Below are positions 16,472 to 25,319 of a stretch of 64,000 bases of DNA, in pieces (position 1 is the first letter of the stretch; every line of letters begins with the position of its first letter). Location: NCBI GenBank assembly GCA_004563195.1, contig SFTJ01000004.1, forward strand, positions 1 to 64,000, in the 5' to 3' direction. The position numbers were made by a program, and so were the translations under genes. Under the pieces are notes generated by a model. That model did no database searches. It was not told where the DNA came from and was given only the letters and a program-made list of their open reading frames with translations. This stretch comes from a bacterium. Lineage in GTDB: Bacteria; Bacteroidota; Bacteroidia; Bacteroidales; Muribaculaceae.

Positions 16472-18913
16472 TTACTTGATAACTTTCACTGCCTTACCGG
16501 CTACGCTTACCACATACACACCGCCTTCGAGGTCGGTAGCAGGGATTACTGCACTGCCGTTGGCTGTAGCGGTAGCCACCACCTTGCCGGCTACGTCGTA
16601 TACCACTACTTCGCCTTCGGCATTAGCCACTACTATGTTGCCGCCTTTCACGGTCACCTTCATCGGGTTGGCTTCTACTACTTCCACACCCGAACCTGCG
16701 CTTTGCTTCACGGTGAACACCACGTCGCTGCATGTTGGGCTCGAGATAGTAACCTTAGCCACACGCTCGGTAGCATCTGATGCCAATTCGCCAACGGTTA
16801 CCGACACTTTGCCCTCGGTGTTCGATCCGGCTCCGATCACTGTAGCCCAGTCTACTGTATTGCCTGCGCCATCTGCTACGCTATATGTCAAGTCGGCTGC
16901 ATCGTAATAGGTGTCGAGTGCCAATTCGGCTGTGCCACCTGCTGCACCGAGTTCCACTTCGGTAGCGCTGAGTGCCTTCAACCATGGATCTTCCACTTCG
17001 AGTCCCACATACAAGTGGGTCTTCATAGGCTGATTGTTGGCGTCCGACAAGTTGGCTACATCGAACACAAATCCAACATCTTCGCCATTTTCCTTACCTG
17101 TGAAGTAGATAAACTGCGATGCATCGTCGTTAACATCGTTTGAGATAGTTTGAACCAAGTAAATGAGATTGTCAGCATTGCTATCGAGGTCGTAGACCAT
17201 TGCAAAGATGTCTCTATCAAGCAATATGGGGTTCTCACCTTCGGCAACTGTGAAGTCGAACGGTATCATATAGTAGCTATACGAACCACCGAAATTAATC
17301 ACCTTCATATCGGCAGCTGCACATTCAGCCGATGCAAATGCGCCATAAGGCATATTGTTAGGTGCGCAACGATAAAGCACCATGCTTAGTTTAGAGTCGT
17401 CTTGTATCAAACCATAAGCCATCACCCATACTCGCTTGATGATGCATGGCTTAGCCGGCTTTTCAAACTTGGTAAGGAAACCGAGAGTTTCCAAATAATC
17501 GGTTTCGGTAGGAGTTTTGCCGAAGAACATTTGTGTCCAAACGGTGTTGGTATACTTAAAGTAACCACTCAAAGGAATCGACTGGCTATTGTAAAGCATC
17601 GACACTCCGTCCTTTTCCAAGTTAGCGCGAGTCAATGGGAACGACTTGGTACCCAAATCGCCACCTCCACCTACATAAAGGCCGTGCACGGGATAAGTGA
17701 ATGTGATATCGTCATATCCGTCAGCTGTAGCCGAGAGCGAAGGCAAAGTATAATAGTTTTCCTTGCGTGAAGGAGCAAATTCGGTTTCTATCGATGCTTC
17801 GCTCGAGGTGTTGTCGCCAAATGCCCATGAGTACGAAGTGATGTTGCTCGACAATACGCTGTTCCATGTGAGTGTAGTGTAAGCCGGAGCATACATAAAG
17901 GTGTAATCGTTTTCCTCATCACCTATCGAGCTATAGAGATCTTCAGAATAACCAAGGAACAACGATCCATAAGGCTTGTCATATTTTGCCAATAGCGGTT
18001 CTTGGTCTACCACTACATTATCTATAACCATAGAGTTTCCACGGATACCTGCATAGCGGAATGCCACCTGCACTTCCTTACCTTCATAGTCGGCAAGCGA
18101 AATTTCCACCTTTTCATAACCCGAAGAACTGTAGTTGTCGAAAAGTTCACCAAGTTCCTTATCGCTCCACTGCGGCTCTACGTCGTAGATTTGCACCCAC
18201 TCGCCTCCGGTTTCACGCACCCACACGGTGAGTGTTGCCGACACGATGCGGTTCTTGAACACGCGGTTGGTCCAATCGATGTTCTCGTTCGACATATCGT
18301 AGAGATACAATGGGTTGTAGCCCAAATAGAACGAAAGCATCTCATTCTTGCGCAAGGTCATAGCCGGCGAGATGAGCCACTCATCTTGTGGAAGGTCCAC
18401 ACTCTGGTTGTTTTCGTCCTTCTCATAAGCATAATAGATGATAGCATAATAGTTGCCATCAATAGGATTCAGCAAAGAGCCTTCCTGAGCACCTACGTGC
18501 CAAGTAAATTTGCCGTTTTCGAGCGTAGGAGCCTTGCCATCGCTGTTTTGTTCCGACCATCCGGCAGGAATCCAGTTGGCGCGCAAACCGTCCCATCCCT
18601 CAAAGCTTTCAGACAGTGTAGCACCTTCGGCTGCTTCTACAGGAGCTTGATAACTCTTGGCAGCCACGCTCTTGCCGTTCTTCACGATTCGCTTCACCAA
18701 GCCTCCGTCTCTTGTAGCACACACTTGCTCCACCACTCCCGGTGCCAATTGGGTTTCCGACACCACATTGGCTGCGCTTGCTGTGATAAGTTGTTGCTTT
18801 ACTTTGCCGTCGATGGCATAATTTTGGCCTTGATTGAGCTTCGGGGCTTTCACAAAAGCCATACCCGACAAGCTCACCGCTGCCGCACTCATTAATAGTA
18901 AAAATTTCTTCAT
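16472..18913 (-). CDS. Secreted multidomain protein with adhesin-type, BACON-like and C-terminal sorting domains
   Basis: A secreted protein of 813 aa. The ATG at 18913 gives a clean signal peptide (MKKFLLLMSAAAVSLSGMAF); the open frame reaches 19000. A choice-of-anchor/cleaved-adhesin-like beta domain (about 85-260) starts at LSESFEGWDGL and includes the typical DEWLISPAM. A PKD-like segment (WAFGDNTSSE) lies near 370. A BACON-like domain (about 641-741) ends with VVFTVKQSAG. The last 70 residues (VVVYDVAGKVVA..GGVYVVSVAGKAVKVIK) resemble a type IX secretion sorting domain. It probably faces the outside and binds host or dietary glycan or protein, but that is inference. It is monocistronic with its own terminator. 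Confidence 0.8.
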   Translation of the reverse strand: MKKFLLLMSAAAVSLSGMAFVKAPKLNQGQNYAIDGKVKQQLITASAANVVSETQLAPGVVEQVCATRDGGLVKRIVKNGKSVAAKSYQAPVEAAEGATLSESFEGWDGLRANWIPAGWSEQNSDGKAPTLENGKFTWHVGAQEGSLLNPIDGNYYAIIYYAYEKDENNQSVDLPQDEWLISPAMTLRKNEMLSFYLGYNPLYLYDMSNENIDWTNRVFKNRIVSATLTVWVRETGGEWVQIYDVEPQWSDKELGELFDNYSSSGYEKVEISLADYEGKEVQVAFRYAGIRGNSMVIDNVVVDQEPLLAKYDKPYGSLFLGYSEDLYSSIGDEENDYTFMYAPAYTTLTWNSVLSSNITSYSWAFGDNTSSEASIETEFAPSRKENYYTLPSLSATADGYDDITFTYPVHGLYVGGGGDLGTKSFPLTRANLEKDGVSMLYNSQSIPLSGYFKYTNTVWTQMFFGKTPTETDYLETLGFLTKFEKPAKPCIIKRVWVMAYGLIQDDSKLSMVLYRCAPNNMPYGAFASAECAAADMKVINFGGSYSYYMIPFDFTVAEGENPILLDRDIFAMVYDLDSNADNLIYLVQTISNDVNDDASQFIYFTGKENGEDVGFVFDVANLSDANNQPMKTHLYVGLEVEDPWLKALSATEVELGAAGGTAELALDTYYDAADLTYSVADGAGNTVDWATVIGAGSNTEGKVSVTVGELASDATERVAKVTISSPTCSDVVFTVKQSAGSGVEVVEANPMKVTVKGGNIVVANAEGEVVVYDVAGKVVATATANGSAVIPATDLEGGVYVVSVAGKAVKVIK

Positions 18914-18961
18914 CTTCAATCTGTAGTTTAGTTTTTTTATTTTTGATAATATTAGGTGTCG

Positions 18962-18969
18962 CAAAGTTA
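18962..18969 (-). promoter_or_regulatory. Candidate -7 element for the secreted protein gene
   Basis: CAAAGTTA is the reverse complement of TAACTTTG (TAnnTTTG), 49 bases upstream of the ATG. No good -33 partner is seen. Confidence 0.35.
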
Positions 18970-19141
18970 GCACTATTTCCATAAAATCACAGTTTTTCAT
19001 AACAAAATTTCTACATTAACCACCAAATTGTAACATCATACCCATTTATCACCACTTCACCATTACACCGGCATCGTCAATAACCACCACACAGCTGATG
19101 ATTAAATCTCTCACAGATTACACAGACGCTTTTCTCATCAT

Positions 19142-19178
19142 TCAGGTTGGATACCTTCGCAGCATAAATCGCAGCAAA
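19142..19178. repeat. Flanking block of array locus 2
   Basis: The block reads, on the - strand, as GCGAAGGTATCCAACCTGAA preceded by a TTGCTGCGATTTATGC-like stretch. The same block borders the array at 57542-57583, in the same relative orientation to the modules. Confidence 0.8.
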
Positions 19179-19399
19179 TAACCGCATCACCACCAAGGTG
19201 ATGCCTAATAACCGCGGCACAGCCGCCCACTAAGCGCAACGAAGTTGCCGTATAACCGCATCACCACCAAGGTGATGCCTAATAACCGCGGCGCAGCCGC
19301 CTACTAACCGCAAAGAATTTGCCTAATAACCGCATCACCACCATGGTGATGCCTAAAAATAACCGCGGCGCAGCCGCCTACCAACCGCAAAGAAAATGC
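19179..19399. repeat. Palindromic module array, locus 2
   Basis: Nine modules in the regular order A-B-C three times. A is GCATCACCACC-A/T-GGTGATGC, B is GCGGC-G/A-CAGCCGC, and C is GCAACGAAGTTGC or decayed forms (GCAAAGAATTTGC, GCAAAGAAAATGC). Nearly all are introduced by TAACC. The last C runs into the glgB terminator. The array fills most of the 538-bp gap between glgB and the secreted protein gene. Apart from the flanking block and a promoter element I see nothing else in this gap. Confidence 0.9.
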
Positions 19400-19422
19400 C
19401 GAGCGCTGCTGGAGCACTCGGC
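19388..19422 (-). terminator. Intrinsic terminator of glgB
   Basis: A 10-bp perfect stem GCCGAGTGCT/AGCGCTCGGC-type hairpin (19398-19422) is followed leftward by ATTTTCTTT, 30 bases after the stop codon. Confidence 0.78.
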
Positions 19423-19451
19423 ATCTTGATTATAACGTTTTTGCGCTGAAA

Positions 19452-21605
19452 TTACTTCTTTGTTGTAGTCTTTTTGGTTGCGGCCTTTTTGGCAGCAGGT
19501 TTCTTGGCTGTAGCCTTCTTTTCAGTAGCCTTTTCTTCTGCTTTCTTAGCTCCGCAGCGGCGCTTTGGCTTCTCTTCGGGCACTTCCACCGGTGCGCTCA
19601 CCATCTTTATCACTTGCACGGTGCGTGCCGGCAAGTAGAGTTGCAGCCATCCGAGTCCGTGCTTGGCATAGAGTTCATCGGCTTCGGTGAAGTGATGAAC
19701 ACTGTTGTCGATATTGCCATATCCACCATATTTCGGGTCGTCGCTGTTCATCACGCCCGCATATTCGCCTATCGGTGCCAATATCTTGTAGCCCATGTGC
19801 GAACGGTTAGGACTGAAGTTGAACACAAATGCATATTCGCCGCGGCGATATGCCAACACTTGGTCGTCGTCCTTTTCCCACATCTTCACCACAGGAAGTT
19901 TTTCAAACTTCTTGATGCCGCCTATGAGGTGTATCATATCGTTGTCGAATGCATTGAGGAAGCGATACTTCAAGTCTACGCGATCCACGAGTTCCCACTG
20001 GCGGCGAGCGTACTTATACGACCAGCCATTGCCTTCGCGAGGGAAGTCAATCCATTCGGGATGTCCGAATTCATTGCCCATAAAGTTGAGATAACCACCG
20101 TTGATAGTAGATGCGGTGACCATTCTTATCATCTTATGGAGTGCCATACCGCGGTCTACTGTCGGGTCGTTGTCGCCCACCATCATGTGCCAGTACATTG
20201 CGCTGTCGATAAGGCGGAATATCAAGGTCTTATCGCCCACCAATGCTTGGTCGTGACTCTCGGCATAGCTGATGGTCTTTTCGTCGGCACGACGATTGGT
20301 GAGTTCCCAGAATATCGATGTCGGGTGCCAATATTCGTCCTTCTTTTCCTTGATGGTCTTAATCCAATAGTCGGGTATGCCCATCGCCATGCGATAATCG
20401 AAGCCCATACCGCCCTTGGCAAACGGCAATGCCAAACCCGGCATACCGCTCATCTCTTCGGCTATGGTGATGGCTTTGGGGTTAATTTCGTGAATCAACA
20501 GGTTGGCGAGGGTGAGATACACTATGGCATCTACGTCCTGACCTCCGTTGTAGTAGTCGCCGTAGCCGCCGAATGCCTGACCGAGGCCGTGATTGTAATA
20601 GAGCATCGAAGTCACGCCATCGAAGCGGAATCCGTCGAAATGATATTCTTCAATCCAGAATTTGCAGTTTGAGAGCAGGAAGTGAAGCACCTCGTTCTTG
20701 CCATAATCGAAGCAGAGCGAGTCCCAAGCCGGATGTTCGCGGCGACTTGCATCGGTGTGGAAATATTGGTTGTATGTACCGTCAAATCGTCCCAGACCTT
20801 CAGCCTCGTTTTTCACAGCATGGCTGTGCACTATGTCCATAATCACTGCTATACCGCGCGAGTGAGCATCGTCGATAAGCGCCTTGAGGTCCTCGGGGGT
20901 GCCGAAGCGGCTCGAGGCGGCAAAGAAGCTCGACACATGGTAGCCAAACGAGCCATAATAGGGGTGCTCCTGGATAGCCATTATCTGTATGGCATTATAT
21001 CCGTCGGCATGCACGCGGGGAAGCACATTTTTGCGGAATTCTTCATACGAACCCACCTTCTCAGCATCCTGACCCATGCCTATGTGGCACTCATATATCA
21101 ACAATGGTTCTACATTGGGCTTGAATTTCTTAGTTTGGAACTGATAAGGAGCCACATCCCACACTTGCGCCGAGAAAATGGCTGTCTTTTCGTCCTGCAC
21201 CACGCGGCGGGCATAGGCTGGTATGCGTTCGCCACTTCCGCCGGGCCAATAGATGCGCAGTTTATAGAGGTCGCCGTGGTTTATTTGGTCGGCATCGAGC
21301 TCTATTTCCCACACTCCATTGCCTATATTGCTAAGGCTGTAAGCCTCACATTCCACCCAATCGTTGAATGTACCCACCATATTGATGGCTGTGGCATTTG
21401 GTGCCCATTCGCGAAATACCCAGCCGTCGGCTGTGCGATGGAGGCCAAAGTAGTTGTGCGCATTGGCAAAGTCGCTCAGACTGCCCGATTCGCCCACAAG
21501 TTCGGTCTGTTTTCTTATCACGTCTTCATGGCGGCCGTTGATTGCATCGGCAAAAGGTTCAAGCCATGGGTCATTCTTGATAATGGGGAGAACTTTCTTT
21601 TTCAT
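19452..21605 (-). CDS. glgB: 1,4-alpha-glucan branching enzyme with Lys/Ala-rich tail
   Basis: Glycogen branching enzyme (GH13), 717 aa from the ATG at 21605. A CBM48 domain (about 50-140, with FREWAPNA) precedes the catalytic barrel, in the arrangement typical of the eukaryote-like branching enzymes of Bacteroidetes. Conserved blocks include DGFRFDGVTSMLY (nucleophile Asp, about 325), IAEEMSGMPG (acid Glu, about 382) and the ESHDQA motif (about 450). After the C-terminal beta domain come about 43 residues built from KKA, KKPA and KKT units, like a histone H1 tail, which is not part of the enzyme fold. No other glg gene is adjacent. A good promoter lies upstream at 21643-21673. Confidence 0.95.
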   Translation of the reverse strand: MKKKVLPIIKNDPWLEPFADAINGRHEDVIRKQTELVGESGSLSDFANAHNYFGLHRTADGWVFREWAPNATAINMVGTFNDWVECEAYSLSNIGNGVWEIELDADQINHGDLYKLRIYWPGGSGERIPAYARRVVQDEKTAIFSAQVWDVAPYQFQTKKFKPNVEPLLIYECHIGMGQDAEKVGSYEEFRKNVLPRVHADGYNAIQIMAIQEHPYYGSFGYHVSSFFAASSRFGTPEDLKALIDDAHSRGIAVIMDIVHSHAVKNEAEGLGRFDGTYNQYFHTDASRREHPAWDSLCFDYGKNEVLHFLLSNCKFWIEEYHFDGFRFDGVTSMLYYNHGLGQAFGGYGDYYNGGQDVDAIVYLTLANLLIHEINPKAITIAEEMSGMPGLALPFAKGGMGFDYRMAMGIPDYWIKTIKEKKDEYWHPTSIFWELTNRRADEKTISYAESHDQALVGDKTLIFRLIDSAMYWHMMVGDNDPTVDRGMALHKMIRMVTASTINGGYLNFMGNEFGHPEWIDFPREGNGWSYKYARRQWELVDRVDLKYRFLNAFDNDMIHLIGGIKKFEKLPVVKMWEKDDDQVLAYRRGEYAFVFNFSPNRSHMGYKILAPIGEYAGVMNSDDPKYGGYGNIDNSVHHFTEADELYAKHGLGWLQLYLPARTVQVIKMVSAPVEVPEEKPKRRCGAKKAEEKATEKKATAKKPAAKKAATKKTTTKK

Positions 21606-21642
21606 AATCAAAGTATTCGGTTACGGTTATATTATGTATACA

Positions 21643-21673
21643 CAAAAGTAGTGCAAAGGAGTGAAATAAGCAA
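21643..21673 (-). promoter_or_regulatory. Promoter of glgB
   Basis: CAAAAGTA (21643-21650, reverse complement of TACTTTTG) lies exactly 20 bases from CAA at 21671-21673, the complement of a TTG -33 core. Transcription would start about 30 bases before the ATG. Confidence 0.6.
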
Positions 21674-21727
21674 CTCGATTTTGGCTTATTTTTCCAAAAA
21701 AATTATGTTCCACTCGTCTGTCGGCTC

Positions 21728-22486
21728 TCAGCCGTTATGCTTGCCGCATGTGGGGCATTTTGAGCACTTGCCGAATGGTATCACATCGAAATTCATGGTC
21801 AGTGCGTTGAATGTGAGCAGTCGACCGGTGAGCAACTTGCCGGTGCCGGTAATCCACTTTATCGCCTCGGTGGCTTGCAGCGTGCCTGTGATGCCGGGTA
21901 TCACGCCCAGCACACCCACCACCTTGCCCGAGGGCACATCGCCCGGCGCCGGTGGCTCGGGAAAGAGGCAGCGGTAGCAAGGCTCGCCGGGTACATAGGT
22001 CATCACCTGGCCCTCAAAACGCAATATCCCGCCCAAGCAGAAGGGCTTGCCCTGTGCCACACAAGCATCGTTAACCATATATTTCACGGCAAAGCTGTCG
22101 GTGGCTTCTATCACGAAGTCGTAGGCGGCTATCAATTGGCCTATGTTGTCGGGGGTGAGAAATATGGGGTGCTGCTCCACTTTCACATCGGGATTGATTT
22201 GCGCTATGCGTTGCTCTGCCGATTGCACCTTGCTTATGCCCACATTGGCTGTGTCGTGCACTATCTGGCGCTGCAGGTTCGACACATCTACTTCATCGCC
22301 ATCCACTATGCCCAGTGTGCCCACGCCCGCCGCTGCAAGATACATCAGCACCGGCGAACCGAGTCCTCCGGCTCCTATCACAAGCACGCGAGCATCGCAC
22401 AGCGCTCGCTGACCGCGTTCTCCAAATTCGCGCAACCGTATGTGGCGGTCGTAGCGCATCAGTTGGCTTTCGGTAAATTGTTCCAT
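21728..22486 (-). CDS. MoeB/ThiF/HesA-family adenylyltransferase (E1-like)
   Basis: Activates the C-terminus of a ubiquitin-like sulfur carrier (MoaD or ThiS type) by adenylation, in molybdopterin or thiamine synthesis. The start is MEQFTESQLMRYDRHIRL at 22486 (252 aa). The motifs are complete: VIGAGGLGSPVLMYLAAAG (about 33-51), DGDEVDVSNLQRQ (about 58-70), and the zinc pairs CYRC and CPTC (the latter in CSKCPTCGKH at the end). No moa, moe or thi gene is next to it, so the partner carrier is unknown. A perfect palindrome overlaps its promoter. Confidence 0.9.
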   Translation of the reverse strand: MEQFTESQLMRYDRHIRLREFGERGQRALCDARVLVIGAGGLGSPVLMYLAAAGVGTLGIVDGDEVDVSNLQRQIVHDTANVGISKVQSAEQRIAQINPDVKVEQHPIFLTPDNIGQLIAAYDFVIEATDSFAVKYMVNDACVAQGKPFCLGGILRFEGQVMTYVPGEPCYRCLFPEPPAPGDVPSGKVVGVLGVIPGITGTLQATEAIKWITGTGKLLTGRLLTFNALTMNFDVIPFGKCSKCPTCGKHNG

Positions 22487-22514
22487 CTTTCTTTTAATTG
22501 ACCTAAATACGACA

Positions 22515-22556
22515 AATGTGATTGCAAATATATCGATTTGCAATCACATTGCCAAA
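22515..22556 (-). promoter_or_regulatory. Promoter of the MoeB/ThiF-type gene inside a perfect palindrome
   Basis: AATGTGATTGCAAAT at 22515-22529 and its exact reverse complement at 22536-22550 flank a 6-base centre. The - strand -7 element (CAAATATA, 22525-22532) lies inside the palindrome. CAAA at 22553-22556 gives the -33 element at a spacing of exactly 20. The arrangement suggests a dimeric repressor or activator site. There is no T run that would make it a terminator. Confidence 0.6.
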
Positions 22557-22728
22557 AAAAATAATCTGACAATAGTGTTTTGAAAATCTGCGAATTCCGT
22601 TTCGCATATTGCCATCGGCTCTCGAAATCTAACAACAACGAAGCATACAATAAGGAGGACGCCACAAAACTCATGGTTTTGCAATGTTCTCCTTCGAAAT
22701 CAGTTATTATTTACTACGTATCAATTCA

Positions 22729-25209
22729 TCACATTCCCACGCTGCCTGCTGCACCTGCACCGGATGTCGTAGAGCTGTTGCTCTGCTTGGTGGTGTCGTC
22801 GTTATTGATGCTGCGCGAGGTCTTCTTCACAGTTGCCTTGAGGTTACCGAAGCGCCACGACAGCGATATGCCGAAGCGGCGAATAGGTATACGCATATTG
22901 GAGGTCTGCGTGAAGGTGTTGGAGGTAGTAGTGTTATCTATCTTGAGATATTTGGTAAAGGGCGCCATAGCTTGTATGGAGATATTCAAAGCTTTGTTCT
23001 TGAAGAACGATTTGCCGAAGGTGAAGCCATACGACAAGATGCCGCTCGTCTCATTTTGGAAGCCCACATTGCCGGTGTTGCCGAAGAGCATTCCCGATAT
23101 GGTGAAATCGTGCGGCAGGGTCTGCTGAATATTGGCAAAAATATTGCCCGTAAAGCCGTCGACATTGCGCTTGAGCACCTCGCTCTCGTATTTGTTGTAA
23201 CCGCCGTTGAAACTGAGCATAAGGCGGGTTTTGGGCCACGGATTCCAGTTGCACCATATATTCAAGCCCACGGTGTTGCGCTTCGACACATTGCCGTAGG
23301 TGGTGGTAATCACACCGCCGTCAGCCACCGAATATTGCTCGATACCATTGCCCGAGTAGGAGTAATTCAAGCCGGCATTAATCATAAATTTCTGCGAGAA
23401 GCGGCTGAAACTCAACTCTATGTTATGGCTCTTCTCGGTGTCGAGGTCGGGGTTACCTTTGGTGATATTGGTGGGGTCGCTTTCGTCGGCAAAGGGGTTA
23501 AGGCTCTGTATGCCGGGGCGATTAATGCGCATATTGTACGACAACTTCACGGTCGACATCGGGCTAATCATATACGATGTCACCACCGAGGGCACCACAT
23601 CGTGCATACTTGCCGAATAGTTGCGCTCGGGATTGTTGTCGAAATCTACATTCATATATGAGTATTCATAGCGCACGCCTGCCTTGGCGCCGAAACTCTT
23701 GTATTTCAACTGATAGTCGGCATAGCCTGCCACTATATTGCGCAGCTGGTCGTATTTGCCGTTGGGGTCTGTAATATCGTGCATCACGCCCTCTGTATCG
23801 GCTTGGCGATAGAGCACGTCACTGGCATTCTTGCGATAGATATATTTTGCTCCGAAATCGATGTAGTGCATCTCGTTGATAGGATTCACATAGTCCACTT
23901 GAGCAGTATGCTCCTCGGTGTGGGCATCGTTGTCGATATACTGTCGGAGCAGAGGATATGGCACATTCTGCACATCGTCGTACCAAGTGTCGGACACCGA
24001 CCCGGCGGGGCTATAGTCGAGGCGATAGCTCAAGGTGAGATATTCGCCCGGCTTGCGAAAACTGTGCTGATAGTCGAGTCCGAGATTCGAACCTCCCATA
24101 TCGCTCTTCGATTGCGCTGTGCGATTGTAGAAATATTGGCGTTGCTGCATACGATTGCTCATTTCGTTGGCAAACGACTGATGGGAATTGTTCTTTCCGG
24201 TGAACACATTGCCCGAGAGTGTTATCAAGTTGAGCGAATCCACCTCATAACTTGTTTCAAGGGTTGCAAACACCAGGTCCATATTGTTTTTGGTAAATCC
24301 CTTGGTTGAAAGCGAAGCATATTGGTCGCTTGTAAAGTCGTTGCGCTCCGATTCTATAAGCACCTTGGTGTCGAATCCGTGCACATAGTTCACATTGGTC
24401 GAAACGGTAAACTTGCCCGACTGTGCGGTCACAAAGGCACCACCACCCGCCTGACGATTGTCGACGCGGGCATTTATGTTCATATTATAGCCTTGCACCT
24501 TGGCATCGCCGGTGATGATATTGAGCACGCCCGACACGCCCTCGGCATCGTATTTTGCTCCGGGATCGGTTATCACTTCGATGCGCTTCACCGCATTGGC
24601 GGGCATGGCGCGGAATATTTCCTTGGGATTGTTGCTCATCATGGTGTTAGGCTTGCCGTTGACAAGCACCTTAAAACTGCTCGAACCTTTCACTTGGATG
24701 TTATCTTCGGCATCTACGGTCACCATAGGCACCTTGCGGAGCATCTCGGTGAGGGTGTTGCTCTTCGAGTCGGGGTCGGCTTCCACTTCGTAGGTCAGTT
24801 TGCCGACATCGGCTTTCACCAAGGGGCGCGCTGCCTCCACCACTATTTCGCCAAGCACATTATTGGCGCTGCCGATGGCTATTTTGCCCAAGTCGACCAC
24901 TCGCTCGCTTGCCAAAGTGAAATCGCGCACGGCATCGCTCTTGCCCACGCTCGAGAGTACCATGCGATAGTTGCCCGCTGCACTCATCTTCACATCGAAT
25001 GAGCCATCGGTGTCGGTTACGTCTACTTTTATAGGTTTTTTCTGATTTTTTGCCTCAAATATTCTTACGGTGGCATAGGGTTCGGTCTCGCCGCTCACCG
25101 AGTCGACAAGCACGCCTCGCACTTGATAGGTGTTGACTTGCGCTACGGCTGCCACTGCACTAAGCATGAATGTCATCATCATGCTCATAGTCCTAAAGAT
25201 AGGTTTCAT
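22729..25209 (-). CDS. Outer-membrane beta-barrel protein with N-terminal carboxypeptidase-like domain
   Basis: TonB-receptor-related outer-membrane protein of the OMP_b-brl_3 type, 826 aa from the ATG at 25209. It has a signal peptide (ending near AAVAQV), then a carboxypeptidase-regulatory-like beta sandwich (about 25-110; VRGVLVDSVSGETEPYATVRIFEA). A plug-like domain follows (about 130-220; EMLRKVPMVTVDAEDNIQVKG and VNGKPNTMMSNNP), then a long barrel with alternating aromatic strands. The C-terminal half resembles the outer-membrane protein family common in Bacteroidetes whose cargo is usually unknown. No SusD-like partner is next to it. A Ser/Thr/Asn- and Gly-rich tail ends the protein. 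Confidence 0.85.
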   Translation of the reverse strand: MKPIFRTMSMMMTFMLSAVAAVAQVNTYQVRGVLVDSVSGETEPYATVRIFEAKNQKKPIKVDVTDTDGSFDVKMSAAGNYRMVLSSVGKSDAVRDFTLASERVVDLGKIAIGSANNVLGEIVVEAARPLVKADVGKLTYEVEADPDSKSNTLTEMLRKVPMVTVDAEDNIQVKGSSSFKVLVNGKPNTMMSNNPKEIFRAMPANAVKRIEVITDPGAKYDAEGVSGVLNIITGDAKVQGYNMNINARVDNRQAGGGAFVTAQSGKFTVSTNVNYVHGFDTKVLIESERNDFTSDQYASLSTKGFTKNNMDLVFATLETSYEVDSLNLITLSGNVFTGKNNSHQSFANEMSNRMQQRQYFYNRTAQSKSDMGGSNLGLDYQHSFRKPGEYLTLSYRLDYSPAGSVSDTWYDDVQNVPYPLLRQYIDNDAHTEEHTAQVDYVNPINEMHYIDFGAKYIYRKNASDVLYRQADTEGVMHDITDPNGKYDQLRNIVAGYADYQLKYKSFGAKAGVRYEYSYMNVDFDNNPERNYSASMHDVVPSVVTSYMISPMSTVKLSYNMRINRPGIQSLNPFADESDPTNITKGNPDLDTEKSHNIELSFSRFSQKFMINAGLNYSYSGNGIEQYSVADGGVITTTYGNVSKRNTVGLNIWCNWNPWPKTRLMLSFNGGYNKYESEVLKRNVDGFTGNIFANIQQTLPHDFTISGMLFGNTGNVGFQNETSGILSYGFTFGKSFFKNKALNISIQAMAPFTKYLKIDNTTTSNTFTQTSNMRIPIRRFGISLSWRFGNLKATVKKTSRSINNDDTTKQSNSSTTSGAGAAGSVGM

Positions 25210-25319
25210 TGTCAAATACATCTAAGTTTTTGTTGTTCGTAATCCTTATTTCGACTATTTGACGATTATCTATGGCTATTTATTTCAATATTTCCCTACT
25301 TTAACATCTTTTAATCGTT

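Noticed and set aside
20682..21977. A 431-codon rightward frame opposite glgB that continues into the MoeB/ThiF-type gene
   Set aside because: It spans two real genes and their promoter in antisense and has no recognisable motif.
24070..24100. A GATTCGAACC-like string suggesting a tRNA T-arm
   Set aside because: It lies inside the outer-membrane protein gene, and no cloverleaf or acceptor stem can be built around it.
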